This document shows positions 44,501 through 53,415 of a stretch of 64,000 bases of DNA, piece after piece (positions within the stretch are counted from its first letter, which is position 1; every line of letters starts with the position of its first letter). Made by a program: the position numbers and the translations under genes. Source of the stretch: Beroe forskalii. Taxonomy: Eukaryota; Ctenophora; Nuda; Beroida; Beroidae. The notes below the pieces were generated by a model. The model was not told the DNA's origin. It saw only the letters and a program-made list of their open reading frames with translations, and did not search any database. The stretch spans positions 16,508 through 80,507 of the forward strand of contig WFMF01000648.1 in NCBI GenBank assembly GCA_011033025.1, read 5' to 3'.

Positions 44501-47500
44501 TTAACAGACCTTGTTTCCCTGACACCAGTTAATCAGACCTTGTTCCCTGACACCAGTTCAGACCTTGTTTCCATATTCCACGAAAAATCAGGAATGTTTT
44601 GGCCTCTTGATTCCATATTCAGATATTCCCTAGATATCTGAATTAGAATTTAAATTTAGAATTTTAAATCACTCGTTTTAATTTTCTAAGTTTTACTTCT
44701 CCACAGGTTTCTTTCGAAGCGAGTAATTATAACTCGGAGTTTTCTAGTTGATAGTTTAAGTGAATACCCCCATTTCGTTTTCAACTACATAAAGGTGAAG
44801 GAAATAACCTGTGCGGAAAAGGTTTTGGAATGATTGATTCAATATAGGGTCTGCTTAGAAACTAACCAATAGAGATAGTTATGCTTGTGCCATGTCTGCG
44901 TCAGTATGTGTGACAGCGCGTGTTTTCAGCTCATTCTTTACAGCGGCAGTTCTCGTGCCTGGTTACGCTGTGACCCCCGGCTCCTCAGCACCAGCCCACC
45001 CAATAGCTCCACTCTCCATAATGAAACACCTGCCAATTACAGCCTCGCCTGCAGATCACGTGACACACCTCCACCTAATGTCGTGAATTATATGTGGATT
45101 GGTTTTCAGAAAAATAATTCATTAGTAGTATCGAAATGAATCAATGATTTGTACCAATCTCCGGATAGCATTGAAATGCTGATTAGAGTTTACTACGTGA
45201 TGCACTGTATCCTGATTAAGTAAAACTCGTTTAATCGAGCATGTGAGCTAGGATTGGGAAATTCAGCAAGTTCATTCCGTTAATTAATCAACCGATGGTT
45301 CCTGCACGAGTCACTGATATCATAAATTAGTGCAATCGCTTTACACCATTTCTGAAAGCAGTGAATATAAGTGACAAATGGCCCACAATGGCACCATTAG
45401 TTAGAACCTGTATTGAATGAGACTAATTGGAAAATGCCAGAACATTCAGATGCAAGCGTAACGCTAGTTTGGTAACGGTTTTAAAATCTATTTCAGAGCG
45501 GGACTGCCTCCAATTGGGTCTTACATGGGTTCGGACCGGGTTTAAAATTGGTTCGGTTCAGTTCAAAAGCGGGTTTGGTGCGGGTCCGAAACGGATTCGG
45601 CTGGAGTCTCACGCGGGTATAGAGTAGCTATTACGTGGGTATATACTATATATACCTCCTTCTAACCCTCGCTCCCTCAGGCGCACCGGGAGGTATCTGC
45701 CAGAAGAGGCAGGCTGTGAGCGGGTACAACAGGAACCTGAACACCGCCATCGTGTCACTCATTAACTACGGCAGATACGTCGGTCACGCCGTATCCTTCA
45801 TCACTGTCGCTCACGAACTCGGCCACAACTTCGGCTCTTCGGTAAGTTAATTGCACCTTGGAGCTGACTGTGAGTGAGTAATACGAGAATCTGGAATGCC
45901 ATGAAAATCAAAACGTTGTGAACATTTCTACAATTGGCATAGTATCTAATGAGTATGATGCCGGATTCCTGAAATTAAGCTTGAACGCACAATCCTCTCT
46001 CCTCAGTTCCCTCTCCTCAGTTCCCTCTCCTCACTCCTCACTCTCCACTCTTCTCTCCTCTCTCACCACTCCTCTATCCTCTCTCCTAACTCCCCCACTC
46101 CTCACTCCTAACTCCCCCACTCCTCACTCGCCTTGCTAGCTCTCTCTCCTCCTCCTCCTTCTCACTCCTCGAACTCCCCCTCCTCTCTCCTCACTCCTCA
46201 CTCCTCGCTCCTAACTCCCCCACTCCTCACTCCTAACTCCTCCCTCCTAACTCCTCTCTCCTCAATCCTAACTCCCCCACTCCCCCACTCCTCTCTCCTC
46301 ACTCCTCGCTCCTAACTCCCCCACTCCTCCTCCTAACTCCTCCCTCCTAACTTTCTCTCTCCTCAATCCTAACTCCCCCTCCTCCTCTCTCCTCACTCCT
46401 CTCTCCTCCCCTCCTCTCCCCTCTCCTCACTCTCACTCCTCTCCTCACTCCCTCTCCTCTCCTCCTCTCCTAACTCCCCACTCCTCACTCCTAACTCCTC
46501 CCTCCTAACTCCTCTCTCCTCAATCCTAACTCCCCCACTCCTCACTCCTCTCTCCTCACTCCTCGCTCCTAACTCCCCCACTCCTCACTCCTAACTCCTC
46601 CCTCCTAACTCCTCTCTCCTCAATCCTAACTCCCCCACTCCTCACTCCTCTCTCCTCCTCCTCGCTCTAACTCCCCACTCCTCACTCCTAACTCCTCCCT
46701 CCTAACTCCTCTCTCCTCAATCCTAACTCCCCCACTCCTCACTCCTTATTCCTCACTCCTCACTCTTCTCTCCTCAATCCTCCCTCCTCTCTCCTCACTC
46801 CTAAATCCTAACTCTCTCTCTCTCCTCAATTCTCACTCCCCACTCCTCAATCCTAACTCCCTCTCTCCTCTCTCCTCACTCCTCACCCCTCCCTGCTCTC
46901 TCCTCACCCCTCACTCCTTCCTCCTCACTCCTAACTCCTCTCTCTCCTCTCCCTAACTCCTAACTCCTCACTCCTCTCTTCTCTTTCCTCACTCCTCCTT
47001 CCTCCTCACTACTCTCTCCTCACTCCTCCCTCAATCCCCACTCCTCACTCCTCAATCCTAACTCCCCCACTCCTCACTCCTAACTCCTCTCTCTTCAATC
47101 TTAATTCCCCCACTCCTCACTCCTAACTCCTCTCTCCTCTCCCTAACTCCTAACTCCTCACTCCTCTCTTCTCTTTCCTCACTCCTCACTCCTTCCTCCT
47201 CACTACTCTCTCCTCACTCCTCCCTCAATCCCCACTCCTCACTCCTCAATCCTAACTCCCCCACTCCTCAATTCTAACTCCCTCTCTCCTCACTCCTCAC
47301 CCCTCCCTCCTCTCTCCTCACCCCTCACTCCTCACTCCTAACTCCTCTCTCTCAATCCTAACTCCCCCACTCCTCACTCCTAACTCCTCTCTCCCCTCCC
47401 TAACTCCTAACTCCTCACTCCTCTCTTCTCTTTCCTCACTCCTCACTCCTTCCTCCTCTTTCTCCTCACTCCTCCCCTCAATCCCCCACTCCTCACTCCG

Positions 47501-50500
47501 TCAATCCTAACTCCCCCACTCCTCAATCCCTAACTCCCTCTCTCTCCTCCCTCACCCTCCCTCCTCTCTCCTCACCCCTCACTCCTCCCTCCTCACTCCT
47601 AACTCCTCTCTCTCAATCCTAACTCCCCACTCTAACTCCTCTCTCCTCCTCCTAACTCCCCACTCCTCCTCCTAACTCCTCTCTCCTCTCCCTAACTCCT
47701 AACTCTCCTCTCTCTTCTCTTTCCTCACTCCTCACTCCTTCCTCCTCACTACTCTCTCCTCACTCCTCCCTCAATCCCCACTCCTCACTCGTCAATCCTA
47801 ACTCCCCCACTCCTCAATCCTAACTCCCTCTCTCCTCACTCCTCACCCCTCCCTCCTCTCTCCTCACCCCTCACTCCTCCCTCCTCACTCCTAACTCCTC
47901 TCTCTCAATCCTAACTCCCCCACTCCTCACTCCTAACTCCTCTCTCCTCACTCCTAACTCCCCCACTCCTCACTCCTAACTCCTCTCTCCTCTCCCTAAC
48001 TCCTAACTCCTCACTCCTCTCTTCTCTTTCCTCACTCCTCACTCCTTCCTCCTCACTACTCTCTCCTCCCTCCTCTCTCACTCCCCACTCCTCACTCCTC
48101 TCTCCCTAACTCCTCACTCCTCACTCCTCACTCCTCTCTCCTCACTCCTCTCTCCTCCCTCCTCTCTCCTCACCCCTCACTCCTCCCTCCTCACTCCTAA
48201 CTCCTCTCTCTCAATCCTAACTCCCCCACTCCTCACTCCTAACTCCTCTCTCCTCTCCCTAACTCCTAACTCCTCACTCCTCTCTTCTCTTTCCTCACTC
48301 CTCACTCCTTCCTCCTCACTACTCTCTCCTCACTCCTCCCTCAATCCCCACTCCTCACTCGTCAATCCTAACTCCCCCACTCCTCAATCCTAACTCCCTC
48401 TCTCCTCACTCCTCACCCCTCCCTCCTCTCTCCTCACCCCTCACTCCTCCCTCCTCACTCCTAACTCCTCTCTCTCAATCCTAACTCCCCCACTCCTCAC
48501 TCCTAACTCCTCTCTCCTCACTCCTAACTCCCCCACTCCTCCTCCTAACTCCCTCTCCTCCTGCTCCCTAACTCCTCCTCCTCTCTCTTCTCTTTCCTCA
48601 CTCCTCACTCCTTCCTCCTCCTACTCTCTCTCCTCACTCCTCCCTCAATCCCCACTCCTCACTCGTCAATCCTAACTCCCCACTCCTCAATCCCTAACTC
48701 CCCTCTCCTCACTCCCTCACCCCTCCCTCTCTCTCCTCACTCCTCCCTCCTCCTCCCTAACTCCTCTCTCAATCCCTAACTCCCTCACTCCTCACTCCTC
48801 ACTCCTCTCTCCTCACTCCTAACTCCCCCACTCCTCAATCCTCACTCCTCACTCCTCTCCCTAACTCCTAACTCCTCACTCCTCTCTTCCTCCTCCTCCT
48901 CTCCTTCCTCCTCTCCTCTCTCCTCCTCCTCCCTCAATCCCCACTCCTCACTCGTCAATCCTAACTCCCCTCTCTCCTCACTCCTCCTCCTCACTCCTCC
49001 TCCTCCTCTCTCCTCCACCCTCACTCCTCCCTCCTCCTCTAACTCCTCTCTCTCAATCCCTAACTCCCCCTCCTCACTCCTCTCTCCTCTCCTCCTAACT
49101 CCTCCCCCTCCTCTCCTCCTCTCTCCTCTCTCCTCTCCCTAACTCCCTAACTCTCCTCCTCCTAACTCCTTCCTCCTTCCTCCTCCTCCTCACTCCTTCC
49201 TCCTCACTCCTCTCCTCCCTCTCCTCACTCCTCACTCCTCCTCACTCTCCCTCCTCTCCTCCTCCTAACTCCCCACTCCTCAATCCTACTCCTCCTCAAT
49301 CCTAACTCCCCCACTCCTCCTCTCTCTTCTCTCCTCCTCCTCCTTCCTCCTCCTCTCTCCTCACTCCTCCTCTAACTCCCTCTCCTCTCCTCCCTCTCCT
49401 CCTCTCCTCTCCCTCACTCCTCCTCCTCCTCCTCCACTCCTCCAACTCAGCCTCCTCCTCCCTAACTCCTCTCCAATCCTCCTCCATTCCTCACTCCTCA
49501 GCATGACGAAGACACGTACTCGTGCTCCCCAGGCCTCTCAGGGGGAGGGAACTACATCATGTACGCCCGGGCAACAGACGGCAACCTCCCTAACAACGTC
49601 AAGTTCAGCACGTGCAGTAAGGACGCTATTACTCGGGTCCTAGCAGCTAAGAGCATGCTGTGTTTCCAGGAAGAGACTAGTTACTGTGGCAACAAGGTAC
49701 ATTGATGATCGTCTTTACTAATAACTCTAATATTACTATTAAATCCTTACCCTAGGTAGATGAATGAATTCTATTATTTCTCCAAGGCGTCGAGTATATC
49801 ACAAAATTCTCTGAAATATTTTTTCTGTACACATCGCCCAAGTTAATAAGTGTTTACACATCGACCAATCGATGAAGAAGTGAAATTGTCAAATATCTTG
49901 AAATGTTTCTCGCATTGTCATGTGGTGGTTATATGTTTGAGACATGGTGCCACTCCATTTGCAGATCAAGGAGTGGGACGAGGTATGTGACTGCGGTAAC
50001 ACTGACACTTGTAACTCTGTGGACCACTGCTGCACTCCCAAATCATCTCACTCCGAGGGCTGCACTCTTAAAGGACCTGGCAGGTTTTGAATACGTTCAA
50101 TATTATTATTTTTCGTGAATTAGTCATAAATTTCCAAGTCACAGACATTACAGGGGCGTGTCGAACTTCTTCGTGTGCGGCTTTTTCGTCCACAGCTCAC
50201 TGCCTTTCACCATAAACCAGAGAGCCACGCACGATAACGCCGTGCATGGAAAAGCTGCACACGTAGGAGTTCGATACGCCACCGTAAGCATGAAAAAAGT
50301 TAATTTCCTGTAGAATTTCATCGTTCTTATCATTTTTCATCATTCTCCTTTTATCATTCTTTTATCATGTTAACTGCTTCATGTTGTAGGCTGTTTCCTA
50401 CATAAAATTCTGTGGAGCCCTAAACCATTCCTTGTCAGGTTTTCTAACACCTACAAAGGCAACTACCATTGCTCGCCCTAAACCATTCCATGTCAGGTTT

Positions 50501-51587
50501 TCTAACACCTACAAAGACAACTACCATTGCTCGCCCTAAACCATTCCATGTCAGGTTTTCTAACACCTACAAAGACAACTATCAGTGCTCGCCCCAAGAG
50601 GGTCCCTGCTGCAACGTCGACTGTTCCTTCAGTGAGAAGTCTCACAACTGCCAAGAAGAAGGGGTCTGCACTCACTCCAGCTACTGCAATGGTAATTCCT
50701 GCTTTCTGTGTGGCAATAATTTCATTCAGTCAGCATTGATGGCTGAAATCATGTTAACTAATAACTATAGTTCATATCTGGCTAATTATTCAGAAAAGCA
50801 CTGATACAGCTGCAGCTCAGTTATTGCACAGGAGCCCCAAAACGTTTTACTCTCTGCTCAGGCGTGACAGCTGAGTGTCCGGCAGCACCCCACAAGAACG
50901 GGACGCGGTGTAACGACGGCGCCAACACGTGCAGTGAGGGGGAGTGTAAGGGGAGTGTGTGTCAGTTGGTGGGTCTGGCAGAGTGCCAGTGCCTCCAACA
51001 CGACCTCTGTACGGTCTGCTGTCTCGAGCCGGACGGTGTGTGTCGTCCCACGGGGAGTCTGCTCTCCAAGGACATTCACCGCACCTACCTGGTCTCCGGA
51101 CGGTCGTGTAACAAGTTCCAGGGGTACTGCAACTCCAAGCACGAGTGTATCCAGGTGAACCTGGAGAACCCACTCTCCAGTCTAGACGACATCTTCTCCA
51201 GACAGAACCTGGGCAACGCCCTGCAGTGGCTCAAGACGCATTGGTACTACACCATAACCATCATTGGGTGTACTATACTGCTCTGTATTCTGCTCAAGGT
51301 ACGTACACTGTCAGTGGTAGCACTGTAGAAGATTTATTCACGATCCTTACTGGGTGTTGGTTTACTTTTGTCGTGCGGATTTTAGGGATGTCGATGCCCT
51401 TTTCCTGTGTCTGCAGTATCGGGTTTATCACCTGCTGTTTCTTGTGTCTACTTTCGAGATCTATCACCTGCTGTTTCAGGTGACGTATCGACGGTCCGCC
51501 CCCATACAGAAGTACGTGCACAGCATATCCCAGACCTTGCGGCGGGTGGGTAAGCCGGCGTCAGTCACCACTACCAGCATCACCTGA
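32521..51587 (+). CDS. ADAM10: ADAM10/Kuzbanian-type metalloprotease, copy 1 (14 exons)
   Basis: Exons: 32521-32563, 33791-33908, 34060-34163, 35178-35305, 35655-35794, 36261-36387, 36940-37057, 37225-37362, 45681-45841, 49502-49696, 49965-50083, 50555-50691, 50862-51298, 51480-51587. Phases agree throughout, giving about 690 residues (human ADAM10 is 748). Order: signal peptide, prodomain, furin-like KRKR (184-187), metalloprotease domain with [11 protein letters not shown] (His350, Glu351, His354, His360) and Met-turn NYIMYARA, disintegrin-like and Cys-rich domains, one transmembrane helix (about 635-654), short tail. ADAM10 sheds Notch and other ectodomains at the cell surface. There is no EGF repeat, as in ADAM10/17. 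[19 protein letters not shown] sequence in exon 8 favours ADAM10 over ADAM17. The exon 6 and exon 7 acceptors are irregular, so expression of this copy is not assured. Confidence 0.85.
32956..33775 (+). repeat. Giant pentanucleotide microsatellite (ATACA / ATACC)n
   Basis: About 820 bp: (ACAAT)n at both ends flanking (ACCAT)n, with a few interruptions near 33275-33320 and 33486-33550. It lies in intron 1 of ADAM10 copy 1. At the equivalent place in copy 2 (about 54146-54191) only about 45 bp of impure repeat is present. All frames on both strands read open (IPYHT / MVWYG repeats) because of the motif, not because of coding. Confidence 0.95.
33791..33908 (+). CDS. ADAM10: ADAM10 copy 1 exon 2: prodomain
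   Basis: Acceptor CTACTGGCAG, donor GACAG|GTAAGC. Encodes [20 protein letters not shown] and [18 protein letters not shown], the start of the ADAM10 prodomain. Confidence 0.85.
34060..34163 (+). CDS. ADAM10: ADAM10 copy 1 exon 3: prodomain
   Basis: Acceptor TCTCTGCAG, donor CCAGG|GTGAGA. Encodes [20 protein letters not shown] then [10 protein letters not shown]. Copy 2 has the weaker donor GTCAGA here. Confidence 0.85.
34554..35039. mobile_element. 486-bp MITE with TA target duplication, copy 1 only
   Basis: Inverted termini CCTTAGGAGGTCTATTTATA match over 20 bp, and TA flanks both sides (34552-34553, 35040-35041). Copy 2 has the uninterrupted site (GAAAGTAGTCATC at about 54970), so insertion boundaries and the TA duplication are proven by comparison. 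TA duplication suggests Tc1/mariner or a related superfamily. Subterminal CATATTTTCAACCTACCAAA occurs near both ends in the same orientation. Confidence 0.9.
35178..35305 (+). CDS. ADAM10: ADAM10 copy 1 exon 4: prodomain
   Basis: Acceptor CCACTGCAG, donor CACAAT|GTAAGG. Encodes [20 protein letters not shown] and [12 protein letters not shown], matching the 'G.f.G.i.t..gt.yiEP..r' core of ADAM prodomains. Confidence 0.9.
35655..35794 (+). CDS. ADAM10: ADAM10 copy 1 exon 5: prodomain
   Basis: Acceptor GCCTCTGTAG, donor ACTAA|GTGAGC, ends phase 2. Encodes [20 protein letters not shown] and [15 protein letters not shown]. Confidence 0.85.
36261..36387 (+). CDS. ADAM10: ADAM10 copy 1 exon 6: furin site, start of protease domain
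   Basis: In frame it reads [20 protein letters not shown] then [10 protein letters not shown], with the proprotein-convertase site KRKR. Correct phase needs the exon to begin at 36261, but the bases before it are CTACACTAA, not AG; the only AG gives an exon two bases shorter and out of frame. Copy 2 has a normal acceptor here (GTGAATCAG). The nine odd bases match the end of exon 5, as if an exon-exon junction had been copied in. Confidence 0.7.
36940..37057 (+). CDS. ADAM10: ADAM10 copy 1 exon 7: protease domain
   Basis: Encodes [20 protein letters not shown] and [20 protein letters not shown]. The acceptor (GTTACATGAG) lacks a pyrimidine tract; using the AAG six bases later also keeps the frame. 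Donor G|GTTAGT. Copy 2 uses TTGTTGCAG and lacks two codons. Confidence 0.75.
37225..37362 (+). CDS. ADAM10: ADAM10 copy 1 exon 8: protease domain
   Basis: Acceptor GTTCCTCCAG, donor GATG|GTGAGT. Encodes [20 protein letters not shown] and [20 protein letters not shown], the segment most diagnostic of ADAM10. Confidence 0.9.
37445..37625. repeat. Dispersed intronic repeat
   Basis: AGTGACGTAGCCAG ... GGTCTAATTTG ... GGAAATATTTTGCATG recurs in degraded form at about 39286-39415 and, in poor sequence, at about 63640-63790 (copy 2). Flanked by no clear termini. Confidence 0.5.
38202..38546 (+). repeat. Three tandem 85-nt hairpin units
   Basis: Units 38202-38286, 38331-38414 and 38462-38546, spaced about 130 bp. 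Each has outer arms GTTCAA.../...TTGAAC and an inner stem GACGACATCAGACC ... GGTCGTC with a variable loop. Where arms differ between units the pairing partner often differs too: ACT/AGT in unit 1 against AATCA/TGATT in unit 3; inner CAATTG in unit 2 against CACGTGTG in unit 3. CGACATCAGACC and GGTCGTCATAAAT are invariant. It lies in intron 8 of ADAM10 copy 1. A structured RNA or a decayed palindromic element are both possible. Confidence 0.7.
38579..38974 (-). CDS. Intronless antisense ORF nested in ADAM10 intron 8
   Basis: 131 codons on the minus strand from ATG at 38974 to TAG at 38579. The product has a basic N-terminus ([20 protein letters not shown]), then [34 protein letters not shown], a Pro/Ser linker, and an acidic half rich in Glu and Val ([19 protein letters not shown]) ending FHYFDQGY. 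Composition, GC-rich codons against an AT-rich intron, and lack of repeats argue for coding. No family recognised; no signal peptide or membrane segment. It could be an independent small gene or a retrocopy. Confidence 0.55.
   Translation of the reverse strand: MKMSKTLKKVTKCFRKKRSDRVYVYDEEVEAYRRSKFARFYGALGFIHVPRREKYQPEVRESPLPLPSRSTSVEGEEWEVEGVEVLTLEGDLPPRTEEGEQWEPLPVIIAWEYPEDQMPVFLDFHYFDQGY
38975..40256. other. ADAM10 intron 8, unique part
   Basis: No exon. Contains a CG-alternating run (about 39709-39729, TTGCGCGCGCGCCGCGCGCG), prone to Z-DNA, and an isolated early copy of the downstream minisatellite unit (about 39910). Confidence 0.4.
40257..44570 (+). repeat. 28-bp palindromic minisatellite, about 4.3 kb
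   Basis: The unit is TTGTTCCCTGACACCAG followed by TTTGTCAGACC, with more than 100 copies including variants (for example AACAG, ATACC). Each unit carries the inverted repeat CTGACA-CCAGTT-TGTCAG, so either strand can form a string of 6-bp hairpins. It lies in ADAM10 intron 8. Interrupted by poor sequence at 41830-42830. Confidence 0.95.
41830..42830. other. Probable low-quality consensus inside the minisatellite
   Basis: Here the 28-bp array dissolves into homopolymer-stretched text (runs of A, T, C and G; CCCGGGGC and TTTTTTTT blocks) in which fragments of the unit can still be followed (for example CCCTTTTTCCC...GACC near 42540 and TTTTTCCCTGACCC near 42797). This resembles uncorrected long-read consensus, not biology. 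Confidence 0.6.
44571..45680. other. ADAM10 intron 8, right end
   Basis: AT-rich with no exon I can phase. A GGGTTCGG(A/T)-type degenerate repeat lies at about 45520-45615. The acceptor TCGCTCCCTCAG ends it at 45680. Confidence 0.4.
45681..45841 (+). CDS. ADAM10: ADAM10 copy 1 exon 9: zinc-binding helix
   Basis: Acceptor TCGCTCCCTCAG, donor TCTTCG|GTAAGT. Encodes [30 protein letters not shown] and [15 protein letters not shown], the first two zinc His and the catalytic Glu. The third His is the first codon of exon 10. Confidence 0.95.
45990..49500 (+). repeat. 3.5-kb nearly G-free C/T/A tandem array filling intron 9
   Basis: Units such as CTCCTCACTCCTAACTCC are repeated, with a higher-order period of roughly 260-310 bp marked by CTTCTCTTTCCTCACTCC (near 46979, 47170, 47424, 47713, 48021, 48289, 48586). 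G is almost absent, so AG dinucleotides are very rare between the start of the array and the real acceptor CAG at 49499-49501. CTAAC, a perfect branch-point core, recurs dozens of times. Confidence 0.9.
49502..49696 (+). CDS. ADAM10: ADAM10 copy 1 exon 10: third zinc His and Met-turn
   Basis: Acceptor CACTCCTCAG at the end of the G-free array; donor AACAAG|GTACAT. Encodes [20 protein letters not shown] and [19 protein letters not shown]. His360 completes HExxHxxGxxH and NYIMYARA is the Met-turn. Confidence 0.95.
49965..50083 (+). CDS. ADAM10: ADAM10 copy 1 exon 11: disintegrin-like domain
   Basis: Acceptor CCATTTGCAG, donor GGCAG|GTTTTG (weak), ends phase 2. Encodes [14 protein letters not shown] and [16 protein letters not shown]. 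Confidence 0.85.
50417..50590 (+). repeat. 58-bp unit in triplicate across the exon 12 acceptor
   Basis: Copies start at 50417, 50475 and 50533. Each contains CCATTCC(A/T)TGTCAG|GTTTTCTAAC, so there are three equivalent acceptors (exon starts 50439, 50497, 50555). Only the third reads through; from either of the first two the frame hits TAA soon after CSP. Confidence 0.9.
50555..50691 (+). CDS. ADAM10: ADAM10 copy 1 exon 12: disintegrin-like domain
   Basis: Acceptor CCATGTCAG, donor CAATG|GTAATT. Encodes [20 protein letters not shown] and [20 protein letters not shown], matching the 'CSPsqGPCC..qC.f' block of ADAM10. Confidence 0.9.
50862..51298 (+). CDS. ADAM10: ADAM10 copy 1 exon 13: Cys-rich domain and transmembrane helix
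   Basis: Acceptor CTCTGCTCAG, donor CTCAAG|GTACGT. Twenty or so Cys, including [20 protein letters not shown] and [18 protein letters not shown]. It then reads [20 protein letters not shown], the single membrane helix. GC-rich codons contrast with the introns. Confidence 0.95.
51480..51587 (+). CDS. ADAM10: ADAM10 copy 1 exon 14: cytoplasmic tail
   Basis: Acceptor CTGCTGTTTCAG then [20 protein letters not shown], ending TSIT and TGA. An alternative acceptor TGTCTGCAG at 51417 also keeps the frame and would add 21 hydrophobic residues ([20 protein letters not shown] and one more). The extra piece contains a short duplication of ATCACCTGCTGTTTC, so the downstream site is preferred. Confidence 0.8.
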   Translation: MTYRRSAPIQKYVHSISQTLRRVGKPASVTTTSIT

Positions 51588-51632
51588 TCCTCTCCCCTAC
51601 CTCTCAGGAGGACCAGGAGTGTGCTTAGCAAT

Positions 51633-53020
51633 TGTTATCAGTAATTGTTATCAGTCTGCCTGTGGTAAAATCAATTGTTATCAGTCTGCCTGTGGTAAAA
51701 TCAACTGTTATCAGTCTGCCTGTGGTAAAATCAACTGTTATCAGTCTGCCTGTGGTAAAATCAATTGTTATCAGTCTGCCTGTGGTAAAATCAACTGTTA
51801 TCAGTCTGCCTGTGGTAAAATCAACTGTTATCATTCTGCCTGTGGTAAAATCAACTGTTATCAGTCTGCCTGTAGTGAAATAAATTGTTATCAGGCTGCC
51901 TGTGGTAAAATCAACTGTTATCAGTCTGCCTGTGGTAAAATCAACTGTTATCGGTCTGCCTGTAGTAAAATAAATTGTTATCAGGCTGCCTGTGGTAAAA
52001 TCAACTGTTATCAGTCTGCCTGTGGTAAAATCAACTGTTATCAGTCTGCCTGTAGTAAAATCAATTGTTATCAGTCTGCCTGTGGTAAAGTCAACTGTTA
52101 TCAGTCTGCCTGTGGTAAAATCAATAGTAATCAGTCTGCCTGTGGTAAAATCAATTGTTATCAGTCTGCCTGTGGTAAAATCAACTGTTATCAGTCTGCC
52201 TGTGGTAAAATCAACTGTTATCAGTCTGCCTGTGGTAAAATCAATTGTTATCAGTCTGCCTGTGGTAAAATCAACTGTTATCAGTCTGCCTGTGGTAAAA
52301 TCAACTGTTATCATTCTGCCTGTGGTAAAATCAACTGTTATCAGTCTGCCTGTAGTAAAATAAATTGTTATCAGGCTGCCTGTGGTAAAATCAACTGTTA
52401 TCAGTCTGCCTGTGGTAAAATCAACTGTTATCGGTCTGCCTGTAGTAAAATAAATTGTTATCAGGCTGCCTGTGGTAAAATCAACTGTTATCAGTCTGCC
52501 TGTGGTAAAATCAACTGTTATCAGTCTGCCTGTAGTAAAATCAATTGTTATCAGTCTGCCTGTGGTAAAATCAACTGTTATCAGTCTGCCTGTGGTAAAA
52601 TCAACTGTTATCAGTCTGCCTGTGTAAAATCAACTGTTATCAGTCTGTCAGTGGTAAAATCAATTGTTATCAGTCTGCCTGTGGTAAAATCAATTGTTAT
52701 CAGTCTGCCTGTGGTAAAATCAATTTTTATCAGTCTGCCTGTGGTAAAATCAACTGTTATCAGTCTGCCTGTGCCCTGTGGTAAAATCAACTGTTATCAG
52801 TCTGCCTGTGGTAAAATAAACTGTTATCAGTCTCTCAGTGGTAAAATCAACTGTTATCAGTCTGCCTGTGGTAAAATCAACTATTATCAGTCTGCCTGTA
52901 GTAAAATCAATTGTTATCAGTCTGCCTGTGGTAAAGTCAACTGTTATCAGTCTGCCTGTGGTAAAATCAATAGTAATCAGTCTGCCTGTGGTAAAATCAA
53001 TTGTTATCAGTCTGCCTGTG
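51633..53020 (+). repeat. 30-bp minisatellite downstream of ADAM10 copy 1
   Basis: About 46 copies of TGCCTGTGGTAAAATCAACT + GTTATCAGTC. Variant units (AATTG, AATAG, GTAGTAAAATAAATTG, CATTCTGCC, CGGTCTGCC) recur in the same order twice (about 51660-52100 and 52140-52560), indicating a higher-order block duplication. The unit is a multiple of three, so long frames stay open on both strands (INCYQSACGK repeats on +). Likely 3' UTR or intergenic, not a gene. Confidence 0.95.
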
Positions 53021-53046
53021 GTACCACCTTACCCACATTAAATAAT

Positions 53047-53415
53047 CTTATTAACTGGGCAGTGATTGCCCTCCTTTTCTATACTAAGAATCATGGTAGA
53101 AGTCCATCTGTACTTGGAACCATGGCGCGCTCAAGGCTGCGACACTATAATGTTGTAAATGCCTGGTATCACATGTTTTTTAAAAATCCCAAGACTAGTC
53201 TTTTTTATCTTAGTGTATTGAATTTATTGCTAATAGTAATAGTGACACCAAGTATCAGAACGGACCTAAGCCGAGGCCATGACCCTATTATATAATAATG
53301 TACAAGGCCTCATAGATCCTAGTCAGATCAAATCCAAACCAAACTTAACATGACAATACACGAACTCCATTCATATCTCTTTGTAAATAAACCTGATATA
53401 ATTGTTTGAAGTATA
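53047..53415 (+). mobile_element. LINE ORF2 5' fragment at the duplication junction
   Basis: Frames in succession give SLFYLSVLNLLLIVIV, then LYNNVQGLIDPSQIKSKPNL, then (frame shifted) TIHELHSYLFVNKPDIIV, the opening of an APE endonuclease of a non-LTR element. It is cut off just before the A-run (53427-53438) where ADAM10 copy 2 homology begins. Confidence 0.6.

Noticed and set aside
40257..44570. Array with palindromic units resembling a CRISPR array
   Set aside because: Units are contiguous with no unique spacers and lie in an intron of an animal gene.
44885..45139. Two overlapping frames with a signal-peptide-like start
   Set aside because: Inside ADAM10 intron 8, no splice logic, no recognisable domain.
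45990..49487. Frames of Ser/Leu/Pro or Glu/Arg-rich repeats on both strands
   Set aside because: By-products of the C/T/A array in intron 9; no start context, no non-repeat sequence.
51633..53020. Regular 30-bp repeats as a CRISPR array
   Set aside because: No spacers; straightforward tandem repeat.
51619..53295. 558-codon frame with Cys-rich decapeptides
   Set aside because: The 30-bp unit stays open in several frames on both strands, and the frame runs into a LINE fragment; better explained as a minisatellite.
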